DNA from: Flavobacterium sp. I3-2
Lineage (GTDB): Bacteria > Bacteroidota > Bacteroidia > Flavobacteriales > Flavobacteriaceae
DNA length: 64,000 nt
Direction: 5' to 3'
Assembly: GCF_013389595.1 (NCBI RefSeq)
Contig: NZ_CP058306.1
Coordinates: 3,472,001 to 3,536,000, forward strand
Shown here: one piece after another, positions 8,080-16,185 of the stretch
How positions within the stretch are numbered: position 1 is the stretch's first letter
Layout of the letters: the number at the start of each line of letters is the position of its first letter
Translations under genes and position numbers: made by a program
Notes under the pieces: model-generated
Told to the model about the DNA's origin: nothing
Seen by the model: only the letters and a program-made list of their open reading frames with translations
Database searches by the model: none

Positions 8080-9771
8080 TTATTTTTTTGCTGCGTGATG
8101 TGCTATAATATAACCAAATACCAATCCCTGCCCGATGGTTCCGCCAGCTCCGGGATATTTATTTCCAAAAATATTTGAGGCATTATTTCCCAAAGCGTAC
8201 AAACCTTGGAAAGCGGTCTGATTGGTTTTCAATACTTGTCCATGTTCGTTTGTCATCATTCCACCGCATGTTCCCAAGTCTGATAAAACGATTTTTACCG
8301 CATATAATTTTCCAGAAAGCGATCGAAGACAATTATTAGGCATTTGTGTTGGATCTCCATAATAACGGTCGTAAGCGCTGTTTCCTTTTCCAAAATCGGT
8401 ATCTTTTCCTGTAGCTGCAATGGTGTTGAACCTGCCAAATGTTTCCGTAAATGCTTCGACAGGTAATCCCACTTTTTGAGCCAGTTCAGATGCATTTTCA
8501 GCCGTAAAAGCAATTTTTGCATCAAACCACTCTTGTGGAATTTTCATTCCCGGAAAAAGTGTGCCGGCAAGCAGATAACTATTTCTGTAGTTCTGATCAA
8601 AAATCAACCACATATCTTTTATAGGCGTTCCATACTTTTCCTGTTCTAAAACGATTTGTCCAAAACTCATATAATCCACCGCTTCGTTTATAAACCTTTT
8701 TCCCGTATAGTTTACCAAAAATGATCCCGGAAGCGAACGCTCTGCCAATAATACTTGTGGTTCGCCTTCTTCTGTTAACGGAGCTATCGCAGGAAACCAC
8801 CATGTTGAAGTCATATTGGTAATTTCCGCTCCAATCTTTTCTCCTAACAGAATGGTATCACCTGTATTGCCTTCGCTGCCTAAACTTACATTTTTTAAAG
8901 AGGGAGATTGGTATTGGTGGCGCATTAGCATATTATGATCAAATCCGCCTCCTGCCAAAACCACACCTTTCGTCGCATTTATCTGAACCAATTTTCCGTT
9001 TTGAACCGCTTTTATTCCAGTTACTTTATCACCATCAAACAATAATTCTGTAATTGAAGTATTGGTCCAAACCGGTACACCTGAGCGAATTAAACCAGCA
9101 AACATCCCTGAAGCCAGTGCCTGGCCACCACCAACTAATCTTTTTCCAATCAATAACCCACCAATTCCCTGAATTCCTCTTTTCAGCATAATTGGTATAG
9201 ACTTAAATGGTGTTTTTTTCATTAAGTTGAGCCATTTGTAATCGTAGCCTGTCACGGGTACAGGTACAGGTGCCTCAAGTTGGCCGGGACGAAACCTTGC
9301 TGTGTCTTTTCCTAATAAGTTCATATTGAAAGGACGACATTCGCATGTTCTTCCTAAGACTTTACCACCTGCAACTTCTGGGAAATAATCTGAATATCCT
9401 TTTGCCCAAAAGAATTTCATAGGCGTGGTTCTCTCCAACATTTCTACTGCTGCTGAACCATTTTGCAAGAAGTTTTCCCAACGGGATTTAGGAGCATTAT
9501 CTCCAACTAAATTCGTTAAATATGTTTCTCCATCTTTCAATGTATCATCGGAACCATCTTGTTTCAAAACAGGATTTGCCGGTATCCAAAATGCACCACC
9601 GGAGCGTGCAGTAGAGCCACCAACCAAAGCTGTTTTTTCGATAACTAATACTTTTAATCCTAATTCATGGGCTGCTAGTGCAGCTGCCATACCGGTTCCC
9701 GAACCTACAACTACCAAATCTACGGTAATATCTGTGGCTGTTGGCCCCGGGATTATTTCTTTCTTGCTCAT
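8080..9771 (-). CDS. FAD-dependent oxidoreductase, 3-ketosteroid delta1-dehydrogenase-like
   Basis: A 563-residue flavoprotein of the fumarate reductase/KstD group. The N-terminal dinucleotide motif is VVGSGTGMAAALAAHE (about residues 21-36), followed by the FAD-contacting EKTALVGGSTARSGG. The C-terminal FAD motif reads ALGNNASNIFG, then GAGGTIGQGLVFGY. The order and length fit KstD-type enzymes, which desaturate a ring next to a ketone. It is not a proven steroid enzyme, because the same family contains 3-oxosteroid, urocanate and fumarate reductases. It is the middle gene of the operon, 23 bp after the OYE-like gene. Confidence 0.88.
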   Translation of the reverse strand: MSKKEIIPGPTATDITVDLVVVGSGTGMAAALAAHELGLKVLVIEKTALVGGSTARSGGAFWIPANPVLKQDGSDDTLKDGETYLTNLVGDNAPKSRWENFLQNGSAAVEMLERTTPMKFFWAKGYSDYFPEVAGGKVLGRTCECRPFNMNLLGKDTARFRPGQLEAPVPVPVTGYDYKWLNLMKKTPFKSIPIMLKRGIQGIGGLLIGKRLVGGGQALASGMFAGLIRSGVPVWTNTSITELLFDGDKVTGIKAVQNGKLVQINATKGVVLAGGGFDHNMLMRHQYQSPSLKNVSLGSEGNTGDTILLGEKIGAEITNMTSTWWFPAIAPLTEEGEPQVLLAERSLPGSFLVNYTGKRFINEAVDYMSFGQIVLEQEKYGTPIKDMWLIFDQNYRNSYLLAGTLFPGMKIPQEWFDAKIAFTAENASELAQKVGLPVEAFTETFGRFNTIAATGKDTDFGKGNSAYDRYYGDPTQMPNNCLRSLSGKLYAVKIVLSDLGTCGGMMTNEHGQVLKTNQTAFQGLYALGNNASNIFGNKYPGAGGTIGQGLVFGYIIAHHAAKK

Positions 9772-9794
9772 ATTCAGTCTTTTTTAATTATAAT

Positions 9795-11003
9795 TTATAC
9801 AGGTAGTTTAGACGAAGTAGCGTATTCGGGTATAAAAACACAGTTGGTTGTCTGAAAAACAGTAGACATACATTTATTGCATTGAATACATCTTCCTCTT
9901 CCCAACGGATTATCTTTTAATTTATTGATGATATCGGGCTCGCGAAGTAATGCCCTTCCCATCGCAACAAAGTCAAAACCTTCCTGCATAGCCGTTTGCA
10001 AATGCACATAATCATTAATTCCTCCCAACAAAATCAGTTGAGCTTTTTTCACTACTGTCTGGAATTGCCGAGCCGATTTAAGCATATAAAGATGTTCGTA
10101 CGGGTATTCACCTAACACTAATTTTCCAAACCATTTTACCCCCAATCTGAAAATTCCTTTCTGTGTTTTTGACATGCCCTCTAAATCAGTTTCACCTCTG
10201 AACAGATACATTTGATTTTTTACCGAAGATCCCATCGTTAGCTCAAACGCATCAACAGCGCCTGTTTCGTCCAGAATTCTTGCTGTTTGTGTGGACTCAT
10301 CTAACCAGATTGAGTTTTTAATACCATCATCCATAGACATTTTAACAATAATTGCCAAACGGTCTTTCACCCTTTCTTTTACGGCAAGAAGGATTTCTTT
10401 TGCAAAACGTGTACGATTTTCAATAGAACCGCCATATTCATCTTTTCTTTTGTTGATCCAAGGACTGAAAAAAGAAGATACCAGATACAAATGCCCAAAA
10501 TGAAGTTCGATCGCATCAAAATTGGCATCGGCAGCAACTTCTGCGGCATCCGCAAATTGCCTGATAATGGTTTTCATTTCCTCTCGGCCGATTTCACGAC
10601 AAACCTGAAAACTAGAAGGACTTCTAAACCTTGACGGAGCAATTGGTTGTACACCTGTGATTTGTTTGGTGGCTACGGGACCGGCATGCCCTAACTGTGC
10701 GGAGGCTTTTCCGCCAGCCTTATGCATCGCCTGTGTAAATTGTTTGAGGCCTGAAATATTTTCACGAACCATCAAAATTTCTCCCGGTGCTGCAAAACCT
10801 TCTGCGGAAATAGCGCAGTAGGCAATAGTTGTCATACCAACCCCTCCTTTTATAAAGCCCTCATGAAAGTCTATTAATGATTGTGTAACTTTTCCGTCAG
10901 GGCTTCTGCCTTCACTGGTTGCCGCTTTTATAACCCGATTCGGAAGAGTAATGGGTCCTAATTTTGCGGGTGAAAATACTTTATCAGGATTAATTGCATT
11001 CAT
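9795..11003 (-). CDS. NADH:flavin oxidoreductase, Old Yellow Enzyme-like, with Cys cluster
   Basis: FMN-binding TIM-barrel ene-reductase of 402 residues. The start PAKLGPITLPNRVIKAATSE and the strand QLGHAGP are typical. An active-site pair is visible in IELHFGHLYLVSSF. Near the C-terminus the sequence CIQCNKCMS, then a Cys 9 residues later, looks like the 4Fe-4S site of the dienoyl-CoA reductase/BaiCD branch, but the large C-terminal FAD/NAD domain of those enzymes is absent. It is the first gene of the operon, driven by TATCTTTG (complement at 11030-11037) and divergent from the TetR gene. Confidence 0.9.
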   Translation of the reverse strand: MNAINPDKVFSPAKLGPITLPNRVIKAATSEGRSPDGKVTQSLIDFHEGFIKGGVGMTTIAYCAISAEGFAAPGEILMVRENISGLKQFTQAMHKAGGKASAQLGHAGPVATKQITGVQPIAPSRFRSPSSFQVCREIGREEMKTIIRQFADAAEVAADANFDAIELHFGHLYLVSSFFSPWINKRKDEYGGSIENRTRFAKEILLAVKERVKDRLAIIVKMSMDDGIKNSIWLDESTQTARILDETGAVDAFELTMGSSVKNQMYLFRGETDLEGMSKTQKGIFRLGVKWFGKLVLGEYPYEHLYMLKSARQFQTVVKKAQLILLGGINDYVHLQTAMQEGFDFVAMGRALLREPDIINKLKDNPLGRGRCIQCNKCMSTVFQTTNCVFIPEYATSSKLPV

Positions 11004-11029
11004 AGGATATTGAAGTTATTGTTTCTTAT

Positions 11030-11092
11030 CAAAGATAAACAAACAACAAATAAATGTTACATAGTGTAACATTTAAAAAATTATTAATTTTG
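11030..11092. promoter_or_regulatory. Divergent promoters with a 23-bp palindromic operator
   Basis: The palindrome at 11052-11074 has perfect 10-bp arms (AAATGTTACA, centre TAG). It lies between a minus-strand -7 element (TATCTTTG, 11037-11030) for the OYE operon and a plus-strand -7 element (TAATTTTG, 11085-11092) for the TetR gene. A dimeric TetR repressor bound here would cover both upstream promoter regions. Confidence 0.75.
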
Positions 11093-11111
11093 CACCAATT
11101 AAAATCATTAT

Positions 11112-11660
11112 ATGAATTTGAAAGCTAGATCCGATTCTGTTCAAAATAAAGTAAAAATTGTAAAAACTGCTTTGAATCTATTCATGGAGAAAGGAATAGA
11201 TATTCCATTGACTGAAATTGCCAAAGAATCTGATGTTTCCAGAATGACTTTTTATCGTCATTTTCCGGATCGGGAAGCTCTTGTGTCGGCAGTATTTCAT
11301 TACAATCTAGATCAACTTGATTTATACGCTAAAGCATTGCAAGAAAACAAAAATGGATTCTATCTGTTGTTAAAAAAGGTATTGATACAACGGGTGGAAT
11401 ATCATAACTTTTTACCTTATATCAACAGACAGGAACAAACCTTGACTTCTTCCAGATTGTTTGAGATTTTCGAAAAACCAATTCAACTCGCAAAAAATAG
11501 CAACTTATTACGAGATGACTTTTGTTGTGAAAAAGATTTACTGATATTAATATCAATGGTAGGTGGCGCAGTTGCATATGTTCAGATGTCTGGTCAATCT
11601 GCCATTGAGCGAACATTAGAATTGCTTATGAACGGAATTAAAGTAGTTACAAAAGAGTAA
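11112..11660 (+). CDS. TetR/AcrR-family transcriptional regulator
   Basis: A 182-residue TetR-type repressor. The N-terminal HTH is clear: LTEIAKESDVSRMTFYRHF (about residues 34-52). The C-terminal helical domain is the presumed ligand pocket. It is transcribed away from the OYE/KstD/SDR operon, with the palindrome in between, so it probably represses both itself and that operon until a substrate of the enzymes binds. The ligand is unknown. Confidence 0.93.
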   Translation: MNLKARSDSVQNKVKIVKTALNLFMEKGIDIPLTEIAKESDVSRMTFYRHFPDREALVSAVFHYNLDQLDLYAKALQENKNGFYLLLKKVLIQRVEYHNFLPYINRQEQTLTSSRLFEIFEKPIQLAKNSNLLRDDFCCEKDLLILISMVGGAVAYVQMSGQSAIERTLELLMNGIKVVTKE

Positions 11661-11756
11661 GTTGCACATCTCTAGCTATTTCGATATGTCGTCAGTATTT
11701 TAATATCAAATTAAAGGCTTAACAGCATATTATTTAATCAATATCGTTTTTCTTAT

Positions 11757-12827
11757 TCACGATACAGTTACACATACATCCGCATTTGTCGGATAGCTTT
11801 GGCACAATAAAATTATTCCCTCGGCAATATCCTGTTCTGTCAGAGCCCCATTATGGAGCATCCGTACTTCGCCATCTGTTTTTACTGCCCAACAAGCCCC
11901 ACAGGTTCCGTTTTTGCAGGAACTCGCTACTTTGATATGATGCTCTTTCATTGCATCCAAAAGAGATTGCTTCGGCTGCACCTCAATGAGTGATGTGCAT
12001 TCATAGGTCTGCTTTTCATCATTCTCGTAGTAGTCCTCATAGTAATTTACAATCACATCTTTTACAACACCGTCAGTTTCCAAATCTCCCACATCAACTG
12101 GAACTAGGTCGAAATATTCCAAATGAATATTTTCTTCTGGAATATTCAGTCCTGTTAAGGCATTTTTATATAAATCCATTAAGCCGGTAGGTCCACAAAT
12201 GTAGTAATGGGCGTCGTTTATTTCAGGAACAAGTCTTTTGATTATGGAACGAAGTACCAATAGAGAGAATCGTCCTGCAATATGATTGATTTTAGTAGAG
12301 ATAAATTCGGGGGCAGTAAAGGAATAGCATATTTCGAGACTTTCATTTATCTCTAAAGTTTCCAGTTCATTATAAAAAATAGTTTCACTGGGCGTTTTAT
12401 TACTGTATATCAGTAAGGGAATTTGACGACTACTATCAATACTATTGAGCATAGAGAATAAAGGTGCGATACCGCTACCACCGGCCAACAGGACTATTTT
12501 GGATTGTGCAGCTATTGTATCTTCCAAAACAAAATTCCCAAACGGTGCTTCGATTTCCCATATTTCTATTTGGTCTGCATTTTCAAAAATATAGTTGCTC
12601 ATTTTTCCTCCAGTTACTCTTTTTACGGTAATAGCTGGATTAGGATCTGAGGGTTTGGAACTAAATGAATACGAGCGAATTACCATCTCTCCATCTATGT
12701 TGCATCTGATATTTAGATACTGACCCGGCAAATAGGAAAATTGTTGTTGATCGGTTTCAAAGTATATGGTCAGAGTATCCTGTGTTTCCTTCACAGTTTT
12801 ATGGGTTCGCCACGTATATTTCTTCAT
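11757..12827 (-). CDS. Ferredoxin-NAD(P)H reductase-type flavoprotein with C-terminal 2Fe-2S domain
   Basis: Electron-transfer reductase of 356 residues with three modules in order. The FAD-binding barrel has VIRSYSFSS near residue 50, the NAD(P) domain has LLAGGSGIAPLFSML near residue 112, and a plant-type ferredoxin domain sits at the C-terminus with SCKNGTCGACWAV and a fourth Cys in LLCQSYP. This is the PaaE/vanillate reductase/hybrid-cluster-protein reductase layout. The partner oxygenase or reductase is not in the window. It lies downstream of the HMA protein and the truncated AraC regulator on the same strand. A hairpin at 12867-12896 may separate the transcripts. Confidence 0.9.
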   Translation of the reverse strand: MKKYTWRTHKTVKETQDTLTIYFETDQQQFSYLPGQYLNIRCNIDGEMVIRSYSFSSKPSDPNPAITVKRVTGGKMSNYIFENADQIEIWEIEAPFGNFVLEDTIAAQSKIVLLAGGSGIAPLFSMLNSIDSSRQIPLLIYSNKTPSETIFYNELETLEINESLEICYSFTAPEFISTKINHIAGRFSLLVLRSIIKRLVPEINDAHYYICGPTGLMDLYKNALTGLNIPEENIHLEYFDLVPVDVGDLETDGVVKDVIVNYYEDYYENDEKQTYECTSLIEVQPKQSLLDAMKEHHIKVASSCKNGTCGACWAVKTDGEVRMLHNGALTEQDIAEGIILLCQSYPTNADVCVTVS

Positions 12828-12866
12828 TTTAAATGATTTCTATATGCTTTGTTATCTTTAAAAGGA

Positions 12867-12896
12867 AACCTCTACTTGTTGTTCACAAAGAGAGGT
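12867..12896 (-). terminator. Possible terminator after the HMA-less AraC gene
   Basis: Short stem (AACCTCT with AGAGGTT), followed on the minus strand by TTCCTTTTAAAG. It lies between the AraC-type gene and the reductase gene. The stem is short and the loop long, so this call is weak. Confidence 0.35.
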
Positions 12897-12932
12897 TCAT
12901 CAAAACATGATATTTGATAATTAAATTTCGTT

Positions 12933-13337
12933 TTATTTTTCTTGCTGTCTTCTGATAATTGCCAGCTTGTTTTTTCTTATCTGTTTGAAATGGGCAGACG
13001 TTAATCCTGTATAGGTCTTTAATTGCTCGGTAAGCTCCGAAGCTTTTTTATAACCTAACGATTTTGCAATTTGCGTGATAGTTTGCTCGGTATATACCAG
13101 CAATTCTTTTACCTTTTCAATTATTCGCTTTGTAAATATAATTTCAAGGCTGACATCACATTTTAAAAGAAACAGATTGTTCAGTTCTTGATAATCCGTA
13201 TTGAGTTCGCTTGTTATCTGAATCGCAAACGGAGCAGATGAACCTGTATCCAATTGGGTCTGAATAATCTGATCTGCTACCCGGTGTACTTTCGTTATTA
13301 CATCCGAACAGTCACCTAATTTTAATTGATGTAACAT
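12933..13337 (-). CDS. AraC-type HTH protein lacking the HMA domain
   Basis: A 134-residue protein that aligns by eye with the linker and HTH part of the two AraC/HMA regulators in this window. Shared features include EKVKELLVYTEQTITQIAKS and TYTGLTSAHFKQIRK near the C-terminus. The N-terminal CNRC domain is missing: an in-frame stop occurs a few codons upstream of the ATG, so no HMA domain is fused. The second HTH is also divergent (YKKASELTEQ where the others have YSSxAYLSNQ). The gene follows a separate HMA mini-protein by 102 bp in the same direction, so sensing and DNA binding may be split over two polypeptides, or this may be a decaying copy. Confidence 0.8.
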   Translation of the reverse strand: MLHQLKLGDCSDVITKVHRVADQIIQTQLDTGSSAPFAIQITSELNTDYQELNNLFLLKCDVSLEIIFTKRIIEKVKELLVYTEQTITQIAKSLGYKKASELTEQLKTYTGLTSAHFKQIRKNKLAIIRRQQEK

Positions 13338-13439
13338 AACTTTTTATGTTAGAGATTGGGAAACACTGTTTTGGTACCCTAAGAGTAAATGGAGAAAAGC
13401 CCAGGGATATATTCAGCAAATCCCCGAGCAATATTGAAC

Positions 13440-13679
13440 TTACACGCAGCAAGAGCAGCTTGACGTTTTTTCGCTATCTCCGCCATCTACTTTGTAGCCA
13501 GCTTTCTCAATAGCCTGGACCAACTCTTGTTTCACACTATCATTCTCTATTGAAACAGCAAGTTTCCCTGCTTCTAATTTTTCAATAGTAACGCCATTAA
13601 TATCTTTGATTGCTCCATTTACTCTTGATTGGCAGTGAGCACTTTGCATGTCTGGTATGCTTAATTCCAAATTTTTCAT
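13440..13679 (-). CDS. Small HMA-fold metal-binding protein with SxHC site and CSCC tail
   Basis: A 79-residue cytoplasmic protein with the beta-alpha-beta-beta-alpha-beta outline of a heavy-metal-associated domain. The usual GMxCxxC loop reads DMQSAHC, so the first Cys is Ser and His precedes the remaining Cys. An extra Cys-rich tail (SSCSCCV) may supply ligands. The same SxHC loop occurs in the first HMA domain of the CopA-like ATPase at 18708-21119, which suggests a matched chaperone and pump. It is transcribed from one of the shared regulon promoters and heads a same-strand group with an AraC-type gene. Confidence 0.85.
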   Translation of the reverse strand: MKNLELSIPDMQSAHCQSRVNGAIKDINGVTIEKLEAGKLAVSIENDSVKQELVQAIEKAGYKVDGGDSEKTSSCSCCV

Positions 13680-13698
13680 TTTATCTTATTTTTAATGT

Positions 13699-13769
13699 TT
13701 AACAAATTTCCGTCTTAATTTGATACTTATTATTATGGTATTCCTTGTAAGATTTGTGACTTTTACTGA
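13699..13769 (-). promoter_or_regulatory. Regulon promoter of the small HMA protein
   Basis: The -7 element is CAAATTTC (13703-13710, plus strand). Box 2 TTATGGTATTCC (13733) and box 1 TTGTGACTTTTA (13754) are 21 bp apart, with the same geometry as the other six promoters. The inferred leader is about 18 nt. Confidence 0.65.
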
Positions 13770-13785
13770 TTTTAAAATTATGATT

Positions 13786-14295
13786 TTATTCTACAATGAA
13801 CTTACCCTTCATATAGATGTAGTGGCCTGGGAAAGAACATAAAAAATCATAAGAACCTTTTGCAGGAGCATTAAAAGTAATTTCGGTAGTTTGTCCGCCA
13901 CCAATCATATCTGTTTTGGTAATAACGGCTTTTTCCATTTCTTTTGGAATATAGTCATTATCTTTAGCATTGATTGCTGCATTAGCGAAAGCATTGAAGT
14001 CTGTACCTTGTGCAAGAATAGCAACATTATGTCCCATTGCTTCAATTGGTGCTTTTCCGGTATGCTTAAGAATCAACTTTACAGTTTGTCCTTCTTTTAC
14101 TTTAAGTTCGGTCTTATCAAATTTCATATCATCACCGCCACTGATGGTCAACTCAACTTCGTTTGCTTGTTCCGTCGAGACAGTTGCTTGTTCTAATACA
14201 GGCTGATTGTTTTCTTGTGCACTTTGTTCTGTTTTCTTATTATTGTTACAGGCAGTAAATATGATTACTGACAAGCCTAAAACTAGCTTTTTCAT
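13786..14295 (-). CDS. Azurin-type blue copper lipoprotein
   Basis: Periplasmic or membrane-anchored cupredoxin of 169 residues. The N-terminus is a lipoprotein signal (LSVIIFTACN, Cys16), then a low-complexity spacer rich in Glu and Gln. The azurin fold follows, with type-1 copper ligands visible: His in MGHNVAI and the C-terminal set CSFPGHYIYM (Cys, His five residues later, Met four further). Azurins shuttle electrons and can buffer periplasmic copper. The gene has its own regulon promoter with two perfect boxes, which fits a copper-linked role. It is not in an operon with a respiratory gene here. Confidence 0.95.
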   Translation of the reverse strand: MKKLVLGLSVIIFTACNNNKKTEQSAQENNQPVLEQATVSTEQANEVELTISGGDDMKFDKTELKVKEGQTVKLILKHTGKAPIEAMGHNVAILAQGTDFNAFANAAINAKDNDYIPKEMEKAVITKTDMIGGGQTTEITFNAPAKGSYDFLCSFPGHYIYMKGKFIVE

Positions 14296-14325
14296 TTTCT
14301 ATGTAATTTTAAATTGTTATCTTAT

Positions 14326-14396
14326 ACTGCAAATTTCGGTACATTTGTTATCCTAAATATTATGCAATTCCTTTTTAGATTTATGATATTTACTGA
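14326..14396 (-). promoter_or_regulatory. Regulon promoter of the azurin gene
   Basis: An 18-bp block around the -7 element (14324-14341) is identical to the one at 16049-16066. Box 2 TTATGCAATTCC (14360) and box 1 TTATGATATTTA (14381) are exactly 21 bp apart. The inferred leader is about 30 nt. Confidence 0.7.
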
Positions 14397-14428
14397 ATTG
14401 TAAAATTGTATTGTTGATGCAATGCAAA

Positions 14429-14457
14429 ACACCCATTGTAATTATTACAACGGGTGT
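14429..14457 (-). terminator. Terminator of the MFS gene
   Basis: A 14-bp stem with one G-U pair (14429-14442 with 14444-14457), 23 bp past the MFS stop codon. On the minus strand it is followed by TTTTGC. Confidence 0.65.
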
Positions 14458-14479
14458 CTGTTCCTCTAATTTTATAAGG

Positions 14480-15835
14480 TTACTTTTGACTATTTGGAAT
14501 GCTCAATACGATAATAGTACCAAGAATTGCAGGAATTGCCCATACTGCGAAATTAGCAAAGTTGGATAGTTCTGATGCGATAAGAATACCGCCAAGAATG
14601 ATTGCAACTGCTGCACCTATACGACCTACTGCAAGGATAGTACCTAAAGCTGTACCACGAGTGGCATCGGGATAATAGGTAGCGATAAAGCCATTCAACA
14701 AAATTTGTGCACCTATGGAGCCGAAACCAACTACGGCTACAAGCAGGTAAGTAAGGCTCATAGACCATCCATTACCGTCGCCTGTACTAAAGCCAAGAGC
14801 CATTAGGAATAATGCAATGCCTGCCATCGCAAATGCCGCTGAAACAACTCTTTTTGCTCCGAACTTGTCTGCCAATGGGGAAGCAATTAGCGAACCTGCT
14901 ACTGCTCCAGCATTCGTGACCAACAAGAACGTTAATGCTGAAGTAGCCGAATAACCTGCAATAGTTAATAACGTAGGCAACCACGTATTAAGTCCATAGA
15001 TTAAAATCTGACCAGAAATAGCTGCGAGCAAAAACACAATTGTAATCAATGCCCAGCGGCCTGTAAAGATTGCCAATAAAGGATTGCGTTTTTTTTCGAC
15101 TTGCTGAACTTCTTTTTTAATTGGCGAAGTTGGTTCTATGGGTGTTAAGCCGTATTCTGCTATAATTGTATCTGCTTCTCTAATGCGACCTTTTGATCTT
15201 AAATATACCGGACTTTCAGGGAGATAATAGAGTAATAGTGGTACAACGGTAATTAATGGCAATGCACCGATCCCTAACATTCCACGGAAACCAATTGTTT
15301 CTACTAAACCGATAGCCAACAATGCGGCGAAAATACCTCCCATAGAATAACCGGAAAACATTAAAGCGTTATTGAAATTTTTACGCCCTGCTCTTGAAAA
15401 CTCTACTGTTGTAGCTACTGCTGTAGGGATTACACCACCGAGACCTAAACCAGAAATAAAGCGAAAAATCCCGAACAGAAACGGTGTAGGAGCCAACGCC
15501 GTCGCAATCATAAAGAGAGAAAAAAATGTGACTGCTCCAATTAAAACTTTTCTACGTCCAATTAAATCTGTAAGGTAGCCAACAGTAAGTGACCCTATTG
15601 CCATTCCCACAAGAGCTAGACTATTTATAGAGCCTGTTTCAGCGGTAGTTAACCCCCATGCTTCATAAGCTAGAATAGATTTTACTATTGTTCCGTATAC
15701 TACTAAATCATAGCCATCAAATACTAAGACGATAAATGCTAATGCAATAACAATGGCTGGGGATTTTTTTATTTTAGTTTTAGAGTGATTGGACAAACCT
15801 GTCTCAAGGGCACTCTCTTGAATATTTTGTTTCAT
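14480..15835 (-). CDS. MFS transporter, aromatic acid:H+ symporter-like
   Basis: Twelve-helix major facilitator of 451 residues. The first helix reads FDGYDLVVYGTIV, typical of the AAHS (PcaK/BenK) branch. The loop 2-3 signature is LIGRRKVLIG, and an RG motif follows helix 4. AAHS members import benzoate-like acids, but no aromatic degradation gene is near. The nearest plausible promoter is the regulon promoter at 16051-16121, 214 nt upstream, with a 26-residue Cys-rich peptide encoded in between. I see no separate -7 element closer by. The transporter may thus respond to the same metal signal and move something unrelated to aromatics, for example a metal complex. That is speculation. Confidence 0.92.
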   Translation of the reverse strand: MKQNIQESALETGLSNHSKTKIKKSPAIVIALAFIVLVFDGYDLVVYGTIVKSILAYEAWGLTTAETGSINSLALVGMAIGSLTVGYLTDLIGRRKVLIGAVTFFSLFMIATALAPTPFLFGIFRFISGLGLGGVIPTAVATTVEFSRAGRKNFNNALMFSGYSMGGIFAALLAIGLVETIGFRGMLGIGALPLITVVPLLLYYLPESPVYLRSKGRIREADTIIAEYGLTPIEPTSPIKKEVQQVEKKRNPLLAIFTGRWALITIVFLLAAISGQILIYGLNTWLPTLLTIAGYSATSALTFLLVTNAGAVAGSLIASPLADKFGAKRVVSAAFAMAGIALFLMALGFSTGDGNGWSMSLTYLLVAVVGFGSIGAQILLNGFIATYYPDATRGTALGTILAVGRIGAAVAIILGGILIASELSNFANFAVWAIPAILGTIIVLSIPNSQK

Positions 15836-15940
15836 TATTAATATTTGTAAGAATTAAAAAATTGTTTATCAATTTGAGTTGGATTGATATTTGCCAAACC
15901 CAGAAAAAGTAAAGTGTCTTATCGGGTTTGAATATAGTCC

Positions 15941-16021
15941 TCAACAGTGACAACAACAATCAGATTTCTCACTGTGGTAGTGAGTTAATCCAAAAATAAT
16001 TCTATTAATAATGTTCAACAT
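15941..16021 (-). CDS. 26-residue Cys/His-rich leader peptide
   Basis: A tiny ORF starting at the ATG at 16021 and stopping at TGA (15943-15941). The N-terminal half is hydrophobic (MLNIINRIIFGL). The C-terminal half is HYHSEKSDCCCHC, with three His and four Cys in 13 residues. It starts about 28 nt after the inferred start site of the regulon promoter at 16051-16121, the same leader length as the other regulon genes, so it appears to be the first gene of the MFS transcript. The next coding sequence (MFS) begins 105 nt later, after a weak hairpin (15895-15901 with 15924-15930). It could be a metal-responsive regulatory uORF or a small metal-binding peptide. There is no homology support. Confidence 0.55.
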   Translation of the reverse strand: MLNIINRIIFGLTHYHSEKSDCCCHC

Positions 16022-16050
16022 TTTGTTTTTACTTTAATTATAACTTCTAT

Positions 16051-16121
16051 ACTGCAAATTTCGGTATTGCAACCAAGCTTTCCATTATACTTTTCTTTAT
16101 TAGTTTTATGATATTTACTGA
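16051..16121 (-). promoter_or_regulatory. Regulon promoter of the Cys-rich peptide and MFS gene
   Basis: The -7 element is CAAATTTC (16055-16062, plus strand). Box 2 TTATACTTTTCT (16085) and box 1 TTATGATATTTA (16106) are 21 bp apart. The block at 16049-16066 is identical to that of the azurin promoter. This stretch also fills most of the 350-bp gap between the MFS gene and the Cys-rich protein gene. Confidence 0.7.
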
Positions 16122-16134
16122 TTGTACAAGACAT

Positions 16135-16167
16135 AAAAAAAAGAGGATGTAATACCCTCTTTTTTTT
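16135..16167 (-). terminator. Terminator of the Cys-rich four-helix protein gene
   Basis: A-rich and T-rich arms around AGAGG/CCTCT (16135-16146 with 16156-16167). It ends 19 bp past the stop at 16186 and gives a long T run on the minus strand. Confidence 0.7.
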
Positions 16168-16185
16168 AGAAAAATACTTATTAAA

